This document shows, one piece after another, positions 35,712-44,599 of a stretch of DNA of 64,000 bases. The stretch lies in assembly GCA_017539025.1 (NCBI GenBank), contig JAFYHT010000018.1, forward strand, positions 1 to 64,000, in the 5' to 3' direction. Origin of the DNA: Erysipelotrichaceae bacterium. Lineage in GTDB: Bacteria; Bacillota_I; Bacilli_A; Erysipelotrichales; Erysipelotrichaceae. Every line of letters starts with the position of its first letter. The first letter of the stretch is position 1. Position numbers and translations under genes: made by a program. Under the pieces are notes generated by a model. It made no database searches and had not been told where the DNA came from. It was given only the letters and a program-made list of their open reading frames with translations.

Positions 35712-36191
35712 ATGAAATTCAATGCCATTATGCATATTGCGTTCTATACCGACAGAATGGATGAGATGATGAAGTTCTATACGGAAGTATTGGGCGCAAA
35801 GACAAAAGTCGTTTCAAGATACAAGATCTATAAAGACAGAGATGACAGACCGTTCTTTCAGAAGATCGCACAGGAGACACCGGAAGCCATATTCAATGTC
35901 TATATGGAGATCGCTGAAGGACAGTTTATTGAACTGTTCCCGAAAATGCCAAATCAGATCGATGATGTGGGCTGGAATGAAAGACTGGGTTATTCCCACT
36001 TTGCGCTGACAGTCAATGATATCTTTGAAACAAGAAAAGTATTAGAAAAAAGAGGCCTGACTCCGGATTCGGAACCTTCAAAAGGACCTTCAGGAACCTG
36101 GCAGATGTGGTATCACGATCCCGATGGCAACAAGTTTGAAGTTATGCAGTTTACAGCGGATTCCTACCAGGTGGTAGGACATATCGACTAG
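35712..36191 (+). CDS. VOC-family (glyoxalase-like) protein
   Basis: A 159-residue VOC protein with two beta-alpha-beta-beta-beta modules: MHIAFYTDRMDEMMKFYTEVLG at the start and YSHFALTVND, then YHDPDGNKFEVMQF at the end. His8, Glu and His95-like positions could bind metal. It may be a lyase or binding protein for reactive aldehydes, which fits the preceding aldo/keto reductase. A longer frame begins inside that gene; AAGGATA before ATG 35712 marks the true start. Confidence 0.82.
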   Translation: MKFNAIMHIAFYTDRMDEMMKFYTEVLGAKTKVVSRYKIYKDRDDRPFFQKIAQETPEAIFNVYMEIAEGQFIELFPKMPNQIDDVGWNERLGYSHFALTVNDIFETRKVLEKRGLTPDSEPSKGPSGTWQMWYHDPDGNKFEVMQFTADSYQVVGHID

Positions 36192-36205
36192 GAAAGAAAA
36201 AAGAT

Positions 36206-37060
36206 ATGATCAAAGCAATCGTCCTTGATATCGATGGGACACTGGTAAATTCAAAGAAAGAGATCACACCTGAAACCAGGGAAGCTCTTTTGAAAGCGCA
36301 GAAAGCAGGGATCAGGCTGGCGATCGCTTCTGCCCGCAGCAAGAACGGTCTGCAGCGTTTTGGCAGATGGCTGGATTTTCAGAAGAATCATGGCATCCTG
36401 ATCTGTTATAATGGCGGACTGATCGTTGATGCCCAAAGCAACGAGGTGATCTATTCCAAAGAGATGCCTGCAGATCTGGCAAAGCAGATCTGTGAATTTC
36501 TCAAGGGTTATGATGTGATCCCGATGATCGATAAAGAGAATTATCTCTATCTCAACGATGTCTATCATGCGCCGCTTCATTTCAAGGGCGAAGAACTGGA
36601 TATCATCCGTTATGAGAGCCGCAGTAATGAATTTCTGATCTGTGAGATCGAAGATCTTGCGAAGTGGATCGATTTCGATATACCGAAGATCCTTGTAGGA
36701 GTCGAACCTGATTATCTCGATCAGATCGAAGAGGAACTTGGCGAACCGTTTAAAGACAGGGCCAAGGTCGGCAGGACCGCTCCCTACTACTATGAATACA
36801 ATGCCTATGGCGTAGATAAGGCCGTTGCCATGAAGGATGCGTTTGGCATATTGGGTATCGGCTATGATGAGATGATGGCGTTTGGTGATGCGCAAAACGA
36901 TGTGGGCATGATCGAGGCTGTCAGATACGGTATCGCCATGGGTAATGCGGTCGATTCATTAAAAGAGGTTGCGTTTGATGTAACGGATGACAACGATCAT
37001 GATGGCATCGCAAAGGCGATCTACAAACATATCCCTGAACTGAAAGAAGTAAAACTATAA
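36206..37060 (+). CDS. Cof-type HAD-IIB phosphatase
   Basis: A 284-residue HAD hydrolase. Motif I DIDGTLVNS (8-16), motif II ASARSK near 47, lysine near 213 (VDKAVAMK) and motif III-IV GDAQNDVGMI near 231. It belongs to the same family as the protein at 28989 but is clearly diverged. Placed between a VOC protein and a GH1 glycosidase, it may dephosphorylate a sugar phosphate. Confidence 0.88.
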   Translation: MIKAIVLDIDGTLVNSKKEITPETREALLKAQKAGIRLAIASARSKNGLQRFGRWLDFQKNHGILICYNGGLIVDAQSNEVIYSKEMPADLAKQICEFLKGYDVIPMIDKENYLYLNDVYHAPLHFKGEELDIIRYESRSNEFLICEIEDLAKWIDFDIPKILVGVEPDYLDQIEEELGEPFKDRAKVGRTAPYYYEYNAYGVDKAVAMKDAFGILGIGYDEMMAFGDAQNDVGMIEAVRYGIAMGNAVDSLKEVAFDVTDDNDHDGIAKAIYKHIPELKEVKL

Positions 37061-37105
37061 TCAAAGATAGATGTTCCGGATCATACCGGAAACGAAAGGA
37101 GAAAA

Positions 37106-38527
37106 ATGGATATTTTAAAGCTTAAACCTTTCCCTGCAGATTTTTTATGGGGAGGATCTTCAAGTGCCTATCAGTGTGAAGGTGCCTGGGATGAAGATGG
37201 AAAGGATCTTTCCGTACAGGATGTAAGTCCGATCATTCCCGGTAACGCAGACTGGAAAGTGTGTTCGGACCACTATCATCGCTACAAGGAAGATATCGCT
37301 CTGATGGCGGAGATGGGATTCAATGAATTCAGATTCTCCATCGCATGGCCTCGTATCATCCCGGATGGAGATGGTGAGGTCAACCAGAAAGCTGTCGATC
37401 ACTATCACGATGTCATTGATGAGTGCCTCAGATACGGCATCGATCCGGTCGTAACTCTCTACCACTTTGACCTGCCTCAGGCTTTGCAGGAAAAGTACGG
37501 CGGCTGGACATCACGGCAATGTATCGAAGATTTCGTCAGATATTGTGAAGTATGTTTCAGAGAGTATGGACATAAGGTAAAATACTTCCTGACCATCAAC
37601 GAACAGAATATGATGACCATGTTCAACATGGGCGGATACAAGACCGATAAGGAAAGATATCAGGCAAATCATCATATGTTGCTGGCACAGGCCAAGGCCA
37701 TGATCAGATGCCATGAGTTTTGCGATGCCTGGATCGCTCCGGCACCAAACATCACCTGTGTCTATCCATTGACTTCAAGCCCTCTGGATAACCTGGCAGC
37801 GATGGATTACGACCAGTTAAGAAACAGGCTCTATCTTGATGTCGCAGTCTTCGGTGAGTATCCGGAAGCCTTCTCTGAATATCTGAAGCAGAGAGATGCC
37901 TTCCCTGATGTGACGATCGAAGATATGGCTGTTCTGAAGATGGCAAATCCTGATTTCATCGCTTTCAACTACTATGGCGGTTCAACTGTCAAATATGTTA
38001 CTGAGGAAGAAGGAAGAGCAGCCAAGGCAGCAGCCAGCAAGGAAGGCGCACGCATGGAAGACTTCATGGTCGGCATGATGACCGAACCTGGCCTGGCAGT
38101 TGGTGTAGCCAATCCATTGCAGGAACAGACTTCATATGGCATGGGTGTTGACCCAATCGGCTTGAGGATCACTCTGAGACAGCTCTGGGAAAGATATGGC
38201 TTACCATTACTGATCACGGAAAACGGATGCGGTGTTCCTGATACGCTCAATGAAGACAAGACGATCCACGATGACTATCGTATCGATTATCTGAGAAAGC
38301 ACATCAAGGCCTGCCGTGAGGCGATCACTGACGGTGTCGGCCTGATCGGCTATTCTCCTTGGTCAGCATTCGATCTGGTTTCAACCCACCAGGGTATCAA
38401 GAAGCGTTACGGTATGATCTATGTCGATTATAACGATGATGGTACAGGTACTTTAAACAGATACAAGAAGGATTCCTTCTACTGGTATAAGAAGGCGATC
38501 GAATCTAACGGAGAAGATCTGGATTAG
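37106..38527 (+). CDS. GH1 6-phospho-beta-glucosidase
   Basis: A 473-residue GH1 enzyme with acid/base Glu in LTINEQNM (near 173) and nucleophile in LITENGCGV (near 372). It opens FPADFLWGGSSSAYQCEG. Ends SNGEDLD like the paralogue at 17011. No PTS gene is next to it, so it must depend on transport encoded elsewhere, perhaps the EIIBC at 15514. AAAGGAGAAAA precedes the start. Confidence 0.92.
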   Translation: MDILKLKPFPADFLWGGSSSAYQCEGAWDEDGKDLSVQDVSPIIPGNADWKVCSDHYHRYKEDIALMAEMGFNEFRFSIAWPRIIPDGDGEVNQKAVDHYHDVIDECLRYGIDPVVTLYHFDLPQALQEKYGGWTSRQCIEDFVRYCEVCFREYGHKVKYFLTINEQNMMTMFNMGGYKTDKERYQANHHMLLAQAKAMIRCHEFCDAWIAPAPNITCVYPLTSSPLDNLAAMDYDQLRNRLYLDVAVFGEYPEAFSEYLKQRDAFPDVTIEDMAVLKMANPDFIAFNYYGGSTVKYVTEEEGRAAKAAASKEGARMEDFMVGMMTEPGLAVGVANPLQEQTSYGMGVDPIGLRITLRQLWERYGLPLLITENGCGVPDTLNEDKTIHDDYRIDYLRKHIKACREAITDGVGLIGYSPWSAFDLVSTHQGIKKRYGMIYVDYNDDGTGTLNRYKKDSFYWYKKAIESNGEDLD

Positions 38528-38576
38528 AATACGAAGAGGCTGTAGCGTAACTGTTTGATGAAGCATTTCAACAGAC

Positions 38577-38600
38577 AGGCTGGATGACAGCCTTTTTCTA
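38577..38600 (+). terminator. Intrinsic terminator
   Basis: AGGCTG and CAGCCT (38577-38593) around GATGA, followed by TTTTTC. Ends the GH1 unit. Confidence 0.75.
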
Positions 38601-38697
38601 TTTCTTTTGTTTAATATGGTGAAGGAGTATATCGATTTTCAGAGCATTATAAATAACGGATTTGAGAAAATGTTTGTTTTTAACGGATAATCATTTC

Positions 38698-38727
38698 AGA
38701 GACGTCCGGGTTCGATTCCCCGACGCC
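38698..38727 (+). other. Orphan tRNA/tmRNA 3'-end fragment
   Basis: The stretch reads like a T-arm and acceptor 3' strand: GG-TTCGATT-CC loop and stem (38708-38721) followed by CGACGCC. The T stem has one mismatch, no matching 5' acceptor strand (GGCGTCG) is found upstream, and no CCA follows. It is best read as a leftover attachment site or decayed tRNA end. Confidence 0.5.
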
Positions 38728-38753
38728 TTTTTACATACTAAAGCAAAGAAAAA

Positions 38754-38815
38754 GGAGCTGTAACTCCTTGAATCTGCTGATGATCGATCAGCAGCTTTCG
38801 TTACAGCCCCTTTTA
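38754..38815. terminator. Large nested bidirectional terminator
   Basis: GGAGCTGTAAC (38754-38764) pairs with GTTACAGCCCC (38800-38810); inside, CTGCTGAT pairs with ATCAGCAG (38774-38794). T-runs follow on both strands. It mainly ends the minus-strand PreA-like gene. Confidence 0.8.
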
Positions 38816-40255
38816 CTTTTTCTTTGGAACTTTGATTTGCGATGAAACGATCGCGTGATTCGGACAGACCAGGATACACAGATGACAGCCGACACAATTT
38901 TCCGGAATCAGAGCCGGCTTGTTGTCGATGATCCTGATCGCCTGATGACCTCCATCCTGGCAGGATAAGAAGCATCTTTGGCATTCAACACATCTGTCTC
39001 TTAAGAATTTCGGATAGATGACATAGGATCTGTCGAGTTCATCGGTCGGGACGACTCCTTTGATCGTGGATCTATGGATCTCTTTGATATTTGAGAAACC
39101 GTGGTTCATCAGATATAAGGCAAGTCCGTCTTTGAGATCATCGATGATCCTGTATCCATACTGCATGACCGCTGTTGTGATCTGAACGCTGTCGGCACCT
39201 AGTACGATGAATTCCAGTGCATCACGCCATGTCTCGATGCCACCCATTGCCGAGATGTGTTTTCTTTCCAGGTTTTTGTCTTGTGAAAGTTCAGCGATGA
39301 AACGAAGGGCGATCGGTTTGACTGCCTTTCCGGAATAACCACCGATCGAGGTATTGAAGACGCCGTCTTTCGGGTTGATGTCGATATCGATCAGGCATTT
39401 GATCGTATTGATCGCCGCAACGCCATCCGCTCCGCCCTTGATCGCCGCATCAGCGCCTTCACAGATATGGGTGATATTCGGTGTGAGCTTGGCAATGAAA
39501 GGCAGCTTTGTGTGTTCCTTGACGACTTTACAGTATTTTTCGATCAGTTCAGGGATCTGGCCGACATCACTGCCGGTATTGTCTTCTGTCATGTTCGGGC
39601 AGGAGAAATTGAGCTCTAAAGCATCTGCTCCGGAATCATTCATAACATCTGCCAGATAGGCCCATTCCTTTTCATCTCTTCCCATGATCGATACCAGCAG
39701 GAATTTATCAGGATAGTTCTCTTTCAGTTTCTTGAAGATATTGATGTTTTCTAGCAGCGTGTGATCGGAAAGCTGTTCGATGTTCTTGAAGCCGATGATT
39801 CTTTCGTTATCACCGTTGATGGCTTCAAAACGAGGGGAAGCTTCTTCGATGTCCATCAGACAGACTGTCTTGAAACAGGCACCTGCCCAGCCGGCTTCAA
39901 AGGCTCTGGCACACATGTCATATGTCGAGGCAACAACAGAAGATGACAAGAGGAAAGGATTTTCCAAAGGGATGCCGCAGAAATCGGTTTTCAATACATC
40001 ATAGTTGATCTCTTTCTTATCCAACCGGTCTCTTCTGATCGAGGTGATCAGCTTTTTGATATCCACATGGATCGGGCAGGCAGTTTCACATCTTCCATCG
40101 CAATCCGTGCAGGGGATATCTTCAGGGATGTTGTTCATCACAACATATTCATTATCAAAGTAGAGGCTTCTTAAAATACGGTCCGGTTCCATCACGCCAC
40201 AGGCTTTTCTGCAGACCGCATTATGGCAGAGGATACAATTATTATTTCTGATCAT
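38813..40255 (-). CDS. PreA-like dihydropyrimidine dehydrogenase with extra N-terminal Fe-S domain
   Basis: A 480-residue iron-sulfur flavoprotein. Residues 1-65 hold two four-cysteine sets (C7, C10, C15, C19 and C49, C52, C56, C60). Residues about 90-390 are a dihydroorotate-dehydrogenase-like FMN barrel with the active-site cysteine in LNFSCPNM. The end carries two [4Fe-4S] motifs (CVECQRCFLSC, CVGCHLCILVCP). Ordinary PreA is about 410 residues and lacks the N-terminal cluster, which belongs to PreT; this is a partial PreT-PreA-like fusion without the FAD/NAD domain. It may reduce uracil or act on another dihydropyrimidine with ferredoxin. A TATAAT (40284-40279) and GGAGG precede the start. 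Confidence 0.85.
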   Translation of the reverse strand: MIRNNNCILCHNAVCRKACGVMEPDRILRSLYFDNEYVVMNNIPEDIPCTDCDGRCETACPIHVDIKKLITSIRRDRLDKKEINYDVLKTDFCGIPLENPFLLSSSVVASTYDMCARAFEAGWAGACFKTVCLMDIEEASPRFEAINGDNERIIGFKNIEQLSDHTLLENINIFKKLKENYPDKFLLVSIMGRDEKEWAYLADVMNDSGADALELNFSCPNMTEDNTGSDVGQIPELIEKYCKVVKEHTKLPFIAKLTPNITHICEGADAAIKGGADGVAAINTIKCLIDIDINPKDGVFNTSIGGYSGKAVKPIALRFIAELSQDKNLERKHISAMGGIETWRDALEFIVLGADSVQITTAVMQYGYRIIDDLKDGLALYLMNHGFSNIKEIHRSTIKGVVPTDELDRSYVIYPKFLRDRCVECQRCFLSCQDGGHQAIRIIDNKPALIPENCVGCHLCILVCPNHAIVSSQIKVPKKK

Positions 40256-40452
40256 TTTATGATCCTCCTGTTTTTTTCATTATAACATCGACAGAAAAAT
40301 CCATTCATATGGTATTTTTTGATATCATAGGTTCAGATGGGTGTTGACGATCAACGAAGAGTCAGAGAAAGACGATGTTTGGGTCTGATCGTACAGTTTG
40401 TGATATGAAACATTTCTATGGGAAGTGAATACGGAAGGCTGGTGAAATAGTA

Positions 40453-41325
40453 ATGTTGAAGTATGTGCTGTTTGTATTGTTGTTCATGGCTTTGTGTGCT
40501 GCCTATGGTTTTCTGAGATTTAAAAAGATATCCGATGGATACAGGGTGGCTTTTTCAGGAAACGAAAGAAATGGTAGAGAAATCGTTTCTGAAGAAGTAC
40601 TGATCGATGGAAGTCTGGGAAAGATCTTTGGGATCCTGCAGATGCCGAAAGATTATCAGAATAAGACGTTGATCATCATGTCTCATGGCTTTGGAAGTAA
40701 ACATGAACATACGGCTCCATATGGGACCTATCTGGCCAGAGAAGGCTTTGCGACTTACTGCTACAGTTTCTGCGGTGGTTCAAGAGGAAAGTCAAAGAGT
40801 GACGGCACGATGCTTGAGATGTCGGTATTGACGGAAGCAGAAGACCTCAACGCAGTCATCGATCATTTCAAAAAAGAGGAACGTTTTGACAAGTTCGTAC
40901 TGTTCGGACAGAGCCAGGGCGGTTTCGTTTCAAGTTATGTCGCAGGCAAGAGACCTGATGACGTTACAGCTTTGATGATGGAATATCCGGCTCTGGTCAT
41001 TCAGGATGATGCGAAAAAGAGGATGAATCCGGATGGAACTTTCCCTGAAACTTCCAATATCATGGGAATGAAGATCTCGAAAAAATACAACGAGGACGCA
41101 TTGAGTTTTGATATTTATGATGTGATCAAAGGATATAAAAAAGAGGTACTGATCATCCATGGCGACTGCGATCAGATCGTACCGCTGTCCTATTCACAAA
41201 GAGCTCAAGAAGTTTACGATAACTGTAAACTGATCGTACTTCAGGGTCAGAACCATGGGTTCATGGGTGATGGATTGAAGAAGGCCATGGAATACGAACT
41301 GGAATTCTTCAACAGGTACAGATAG
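40453..41325 (+). CDS. Membrane-anchored alpha/beta hydrolase
   Basis: A 290-residue serine hydrolase. One N-terminal hydrophobic helix (2-20) anchors it or acts as a signal. The nucleophile is in GQSQGG (near 156), the acid in GDCDQIV (near 237) and the His in GQNHGF (near 270); SHGFGSKHEH forms the oxyanion region. It resembles cinnamoyl/feruloyl esterase-like acyl hydrolases. It stands alone between a divergent PreA-like gene and a convergent copper operon. Confidence 0.85.
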   Translation: MLKYVLFVLLFMALCAAYGFLRFKKISDGYRVAFSGNERNGREIVSEEVLIDGSLGKIFGILQMPKDYQNKTLIIMSHGFGSKHEHTAPYGTYLAREGFATYCYSFCGGSRGKSKSDGTMLEMSVLTEAEDLNAVIDHFKKEERFDKFVLFGQSQGGFVSSYVAGKRPDDVTALMMEYPALVIQDDAKKRMNPDGTFPETSNIMGMKISKKYNEDALSFDIYDVIKGYKKEVLIIHGDCDQIVPLSYSQRAQEVYDNCKLIVLQGQNHGFMGDGLKKAMEYELEFFNRYR

Positions 41326-41331
41326 AAAAAC

Positions 41332-41362
41332 AGGGTGAGATCTTGGATCTCACCCTTTCTTT
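41332..41362. terminator. Bidirectional terminator
   Basis: AGGGTGAGATC pairs perfectly with GATCTCACCCT over TTG. It serves both the hydrolase gene and the convergent copA, 4 bases before the copA stop. Confidence 0.88.
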
Positions 41363-41365
41363 CGT

Positions 41366-41575
41366 TTACTCGATTCCGATATAAGCGTAGTCTTTGGCTT
41401 CGATGGCTGCTTTGACAGCTGCTTCATCAAAGTCATCTGACAGTTTTAGTACTGCGTTGTTGTTTTCGTGGGAAGGCGTTGCTTCTTCGATGAATGGCAA
41501 AGCTTCCAGCGCTTTCTTGACAGTTGCTTCGCAATGCGGGCACATCATACCTTCGATCTTGATTGTTTTTTCCAT
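41366..41575 (-). CDS. Predicted internal CopZ-like copper chaperone
   Basis: Codon 773 of copA is an ATG preceded on the minus strand by AGAAAGGAAAG, 8 bases away. From there the frame encodes 69 residues, exactly the length of free CopZ proteins, with MxCxxC as MMCPHC (Cys12, Cys15). It looks like a once separate copZ gene fused in frame to copA by loss of the stop, or a gene deliberately read both ways. Internal initiation is inferred; only the fusion is certain. Confidence 0.5.
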   Translation of the reverse strand: MEKTIKIEGMMCPHCEATVKKALEALPFIEEATPSHENNNAVLKLSDDFDEAAVKAAIEAKDYAYIGIE

Positions 41576-43891
41576 GTTTTCTTTCCTTTCTGATTCCAGG
41601 TTCAATTCTATTATATCCTTCAACGGTTTATCATGTCTGCTGTCACGAATCTTGAAGAGGTTCAGTCTGAGTGCGTTCATGCAGACAGTGAAGCTTGATA
41701 AGCTCATGGCTGCCGCACCGATCATCGGGTTCATCTTGTATGCGAATAATCCTGCCGCAAGCGGGATGCATATCATGTTGTAGAAGAAGGCCCAGAAGAG
41801 ATTTTCATGGATGTTCTTCAGGGTTTTCCTGCTTAATCTGATCGCTGCTGCAACATCCATCAGAGAAGAGTTCATCAGTACGATATCCGCAGAATCGATC
41901 GCGACATCTGTTCCTGCGCCGATCGCAATGCCGATGTCGGCTCTGGTCAGGGCAGGTGCATCGTTGATGCCATCTCCTACCATGGCGACCTTGCCAAGTT
42001 TCTGCAGTTTTCTGATGACTTCTTCCTTGCCATCAGGAAGTACACCGGCAATCGTATCATCGACTCCTGCCTGTGCGCCGATCGCTCTGGCTGTCTTTTC
42101 GTTGTCTCCTGTCAACATGACTACTTTGATCCCCTGATTCTTCAATTGCCTGATCGCTTCAGCAGAATCTTCCTTGATCGCATCGGCGACGGCGATGATG
42201 CCTAAGAGCTTTCCTTCTTCTTCAAAGAAGAGTGGTGTCTTGCCTTGTTTGGAGAGTTTTTTCGAAGTGTTCAATGTTTCCTGATCCAGCTTTACCAGGC
42301 TTGAGATATATTTTTCAGATCCGCCATGGATCATCCTGGAATCGATGATCGCCTGTAAGCCATTGCCGGGAAGGATCGTGAATCCTTCACTTTCTTTTAA
42401 TGTGATATTTTCTTCTTCTGCCTTGTTTACGATGGCTTTTGCGAGAGGATGTTCACTCTTTTTCTCTAAAAAATATGCTTTAGAGAGGAGTTCTTCTTTG
42501 TTTGATATTTCCATGGGAATAGTATCGGTGACGATCGGCTGTCCGGATGTGATCGTGCCTGTCTTATCCAAAGCGATGATCTGTGTTCTGCCGGCATTTT
42601 CCAATGCTTCGGATGTCTTGAAGAGGATACCGTTTTTCGCTCCGATGCCGTTTCCTACCATGATGGCGACCGGTGTTGCCAGACCCAGCGCACATGGGCA
42701 AGAGATGACCAATACAGAAATTCCTCTTGCCAGGGCAAAGCTGAGATCTTTTCCTGCAATCAGCCAGCCGATGATGACAAGAAGTGAAATGGCGATGACA
42801 GCCGGTACGAAGACACCTGATACCTTGTCGGCGATCCTGGCGATCGGTGCTTTGGTTGCGGCGGCATCCGATACCATGTGGATGATCTGCGACAGCGTCG
42901 TATCTTCACCGACTCTTGTGGCTTTGCATCGGATGAAGCCGGATTCGTTGGAGGTAGCAGCTGAAACTTTATCTCCTTTGGTCTTGTCGACCGGGATCGA
43001 TTCACCGGTCAGTGCGGATTCATTGACGGCGCTTTCTCCTTCGATGACGATGCCATCGACCGGGATGTTCTCACCCGGTTTTACGATAAAGATATCACCG
43101 ACTTCCACTTCTTCGATATTGACCATGACTTCTTCATCGTTTCTGATGATCGTTGCGGTCTTCGGTGAGAGCTTCATCAGGCTCTTGAGAGCGTCTGTCG
43201 TCCTTCCTTTGGACATTGCTTCTAACATCTTTCCGACAGTGATCAGAGCCGGGATCATGGCTGCCGATTCAAAGTAGAGTTCATTGTGATAGGTTTCCAT
43301 CAGTTCCATATTGGAAGCGCCTTGTGTGATCATCAGACACATCTTGTAGAAGACGATGATCGACCAGAACAATGAAACAGAGGAGCCTAAGGCTACCAGT
43401 GTATCCATGTTTGGTGCGCCATGGAATAATGAAGAGAAACCGCTTGTGAAGAATCTGTTGTTTATGATCATGACGATGATCGCCAATAACATCTGCGTCA
43501 AAGCCAGACCAAGATGGTTATGGGTGAAGTAGGATGGAAGTGGCCATCCCCACATGTTGTGGCCCATCGTGATATACATGAGAACGCATAAGAAGAATGC
43601 CGATAAGATCAGCCTTTTTTTGAGTTTTGGAGTTTCCCTGTCTTTCAGAGCTTCTTCTTCGGCAAAGATCGATGATGTTTTTTCTTTCTTTTCGCCTTTG
43701 ATCGATGCACCATATCCGGCATCTTCGACAGCTTTGATGATGTCACACGATTGTGCATTTCCTTCCACGCCCATCGAGTTTGTCAGCAGAGAGACCGATA
43801 CGGAAGAAACGCCCGGTACTTTGGATACCGCTTTTTCGACTCTGGCCTGGCAAGCGGCACAGCTCATTCCTGTTACGATATACTGTTCCAT
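41366..43891 (-). CDS. copA: Copper-exporting P1B-type ATPase CopA with C-terminal CopZ domain
   Basis: An 841-residue copper pump. N-terminal HMA with C11 and C14 (GMSCAACQ), eight membrane helices, the CPC motif in SCPCALGLATP, DKTGT phosphorylation site, HP in EHPLA and GDGIND. The C-terminus (773-841) is a second HMA domain with CPHC, which is unusual because CopA normally ends after the last helix. That domain starts with its own ATG and ribosome site (see separate entry). The gene follows csoR after 9 bases and shares its copper-responsive promoter. Confidence 0.95.
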   Translation of the reverse strand: MEQYIVTGMSCAACQARVEKAVSKVPGVSSVSVSLLTNSMGVEGNAQSCDIIKAVEDAGYGASIKGEKKEKTSSIFAEEEALKDRETPKLKKRLILSAFFLCVLMYITMGHNMWGWPLPSYFTHNHLGLALTQMLLAIIVMIINNRFFTSGFSSLFHGAPNMDTLVALGSSVSLFWSIIVFYKMCLMITQGASNMELMETYHNELYFESAAMIPALITVGKMLEAMSKGRTTDALKSLMKLSPKTATIIRNDEEVMVNIEEVEVGDIFIVKPGENIPVDGIVIEGESAVNESALTGESIPVDKTKGDKVSAATSNESGFIRCKATRVGEDTTLSQIIHMVSDAAATKAPIARIADKVSGVFVPAVIAISLLVIIGWLIAGKDLSFALARGISVLVISCPCALGLATPVAIMVGNGIGAKNGILFKTSEALENAGRTQIIALDKTGTITSGQPIVTDTIPMEISNKEELLSKAYFLEKKSEHPLAKAIVNKAEEENITLKESEGFTILPGNGLQAIIDSRMIHGGSEKYISSLVKLDQETLNTSKKLSKQGKTPLFFEEEGKLLGIIAVADAIKEDSAEAIRQLKNQGIKVVMLTGDNEKTARAIGAQAGVDDTIAGVLPDGKEEVIRKLQKLGKVAMVGDGINDAPALTRADIGIAIGAGTDVAIDSADIVLMNSSLMDVAAAIRLSRKTLKNIHENLFWAFFYNMICIPLAAGLFAYKMNPMIGAAAMSLSSFTVCMNALRLNLFKIRDSRHDKPLKDIIELNLESERKENMEKTIKIEGMMCPHCEATVKKALEALPFIEEATPSHENNNAVLKLSDDFDEAAVKAAIEAKDYAYIGIE

Positions 43892-43900
43892 ATTGATCTC

Positions 43901-44182
43901 CTATTTCATGAGTTTCTGTAAGACTTTGACGAATTCATCAATGGCTTCTTCGTCGTTGTTTCTGATGTCTTCTGTGACACAGCCTTTGATGTGGCAAGCC
44001 AGCAGTTCCTTATTGAAGCTGTTGAGGGCTGCCGTGACTGCCGATACCTGGATCAGGATGTCAGGGCAATAGGCGTCACTTTCGACCATGTTCTGTATGC
44101 CTCTGATCTGTCCTTCAACCAGTTTCAGACGATTGATCAGTTTTTTCTGTTCAGTTTCAGTCCTTTTCTTTTTGCGTTCCAT
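43901..44182 (-). CDS. csoR: CsoR copper-sensing repressor
   Basis: A 93-residue CsoR. The Cu(I) ligands Cys39 (AYCPD), His64 and Cys68 (CHIKGC) are all present, separating it from RcnR or FrmR types. It binds DNA without copper and is released by Cu(I). It heads the csoR-copA operon; AAGGAG precedes the start. Its operator lies on the promoter just upstream. Confidence 0.95.
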   Translation of the reverse strand: MERKKKRTETEQKKLINRLKLVEGQIRGIQNMVESDAYCPDILIQVSAVTAALNSFNKELLACHIKGCVTEDIRNNDEEAIDEFVKVLQKLMK

Positions 44183-44194
44183 AAAAGACTCCTT

Positions 44195-44244
44195 ATACCC
44201 CCTAGGGGTATTTTCAATTTATCACGAATGAGAGACGGTGTCAA
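44195..44244 (-). promoter_or_regulatory. Copper-responsive promoter and CsoR operator
   Basis: On the minus strand TTGACA (44244-44239), spacer 17, TAAATT (44221-44216). The palindrome ATACCCCCTAGGGGTAT (44195-44211) lies over the transcription start, matching CsoR operators with their G-tract/C-tract core. Confidence 0.85.
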
Positions 44245-44258
44245 CGAAAATGATAATG

Positions 44259-44264
44259 TATAAT
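44259..44264 (+). promoter_or_regulatory. -10 box for the MazG-like gene
   Basis: TATAAT 27 bases before the start codon, with AAAGAAAGGA as ribosome site between. The divergent csoR promoter is immediately adjacent; the -35 is not clear. Confidence 0.5.
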
Positions 44265-44290
44265 GAAAGAGTCTAAAGAAAGGATCGGAT

Positions 44291-44599
44291 ATGATAGACG
44301 AAAAGGAAGTATCAAAACTGCTGGATCAGCTGGATCTGCATTGTGACGAAAGATCCCGTTATATCGATCTGCTTTCAGAGATCGGCGAACTGGGAAAGGA
44401 GATCTTAAAGGCCACAAGATATGGCAAGGTCTCTTTTGAAAACAATGACAGGATCAAGGAAGAATACGGAGACTGTCTGTTTTCTTTACTGGCGATGGCT
44501 TTTGAGACAGATATCGATCCTGAGGATGCGTTGAATACGGTATTGGAAAAGTATAAGAAACGTTATGAAAAAAGCGGACAGATAGGAAGTGGAACATGA
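44291..44599 (+). CDS. MazG-like nucleotide pyrophosphohydrolase
   Basis: A 102-residue all-alpha NTP pyrophosphatase. The Mg2+-binding E-x-x-E pair is in SEIGELGKEIL and E-x-x-D in EEYGDCLFSLL. Single-domain MazG-like proteins clear non-canonical dNTPs or act as housecleaning enzymes. It overlaps the next gene by ATGA. Confidence 0.85.
   Translation: MIDEKEVSKLLDQLDLHCDERSRYIDLLSEIGELGKEILKATRYGKVSFENNDRIKEEYGDCLFSLLAMAFETDIDPEDALNTVLEKYKKRYEKSGQIGSGT

Noticed and set aside
42345..43277. Plus-strand open frame of 310 codons
   Set aside because: It is antisense to copA, whose motifs are unambiguous; the translation is low-complexity Ser/Thr/Pro mirror sequence.
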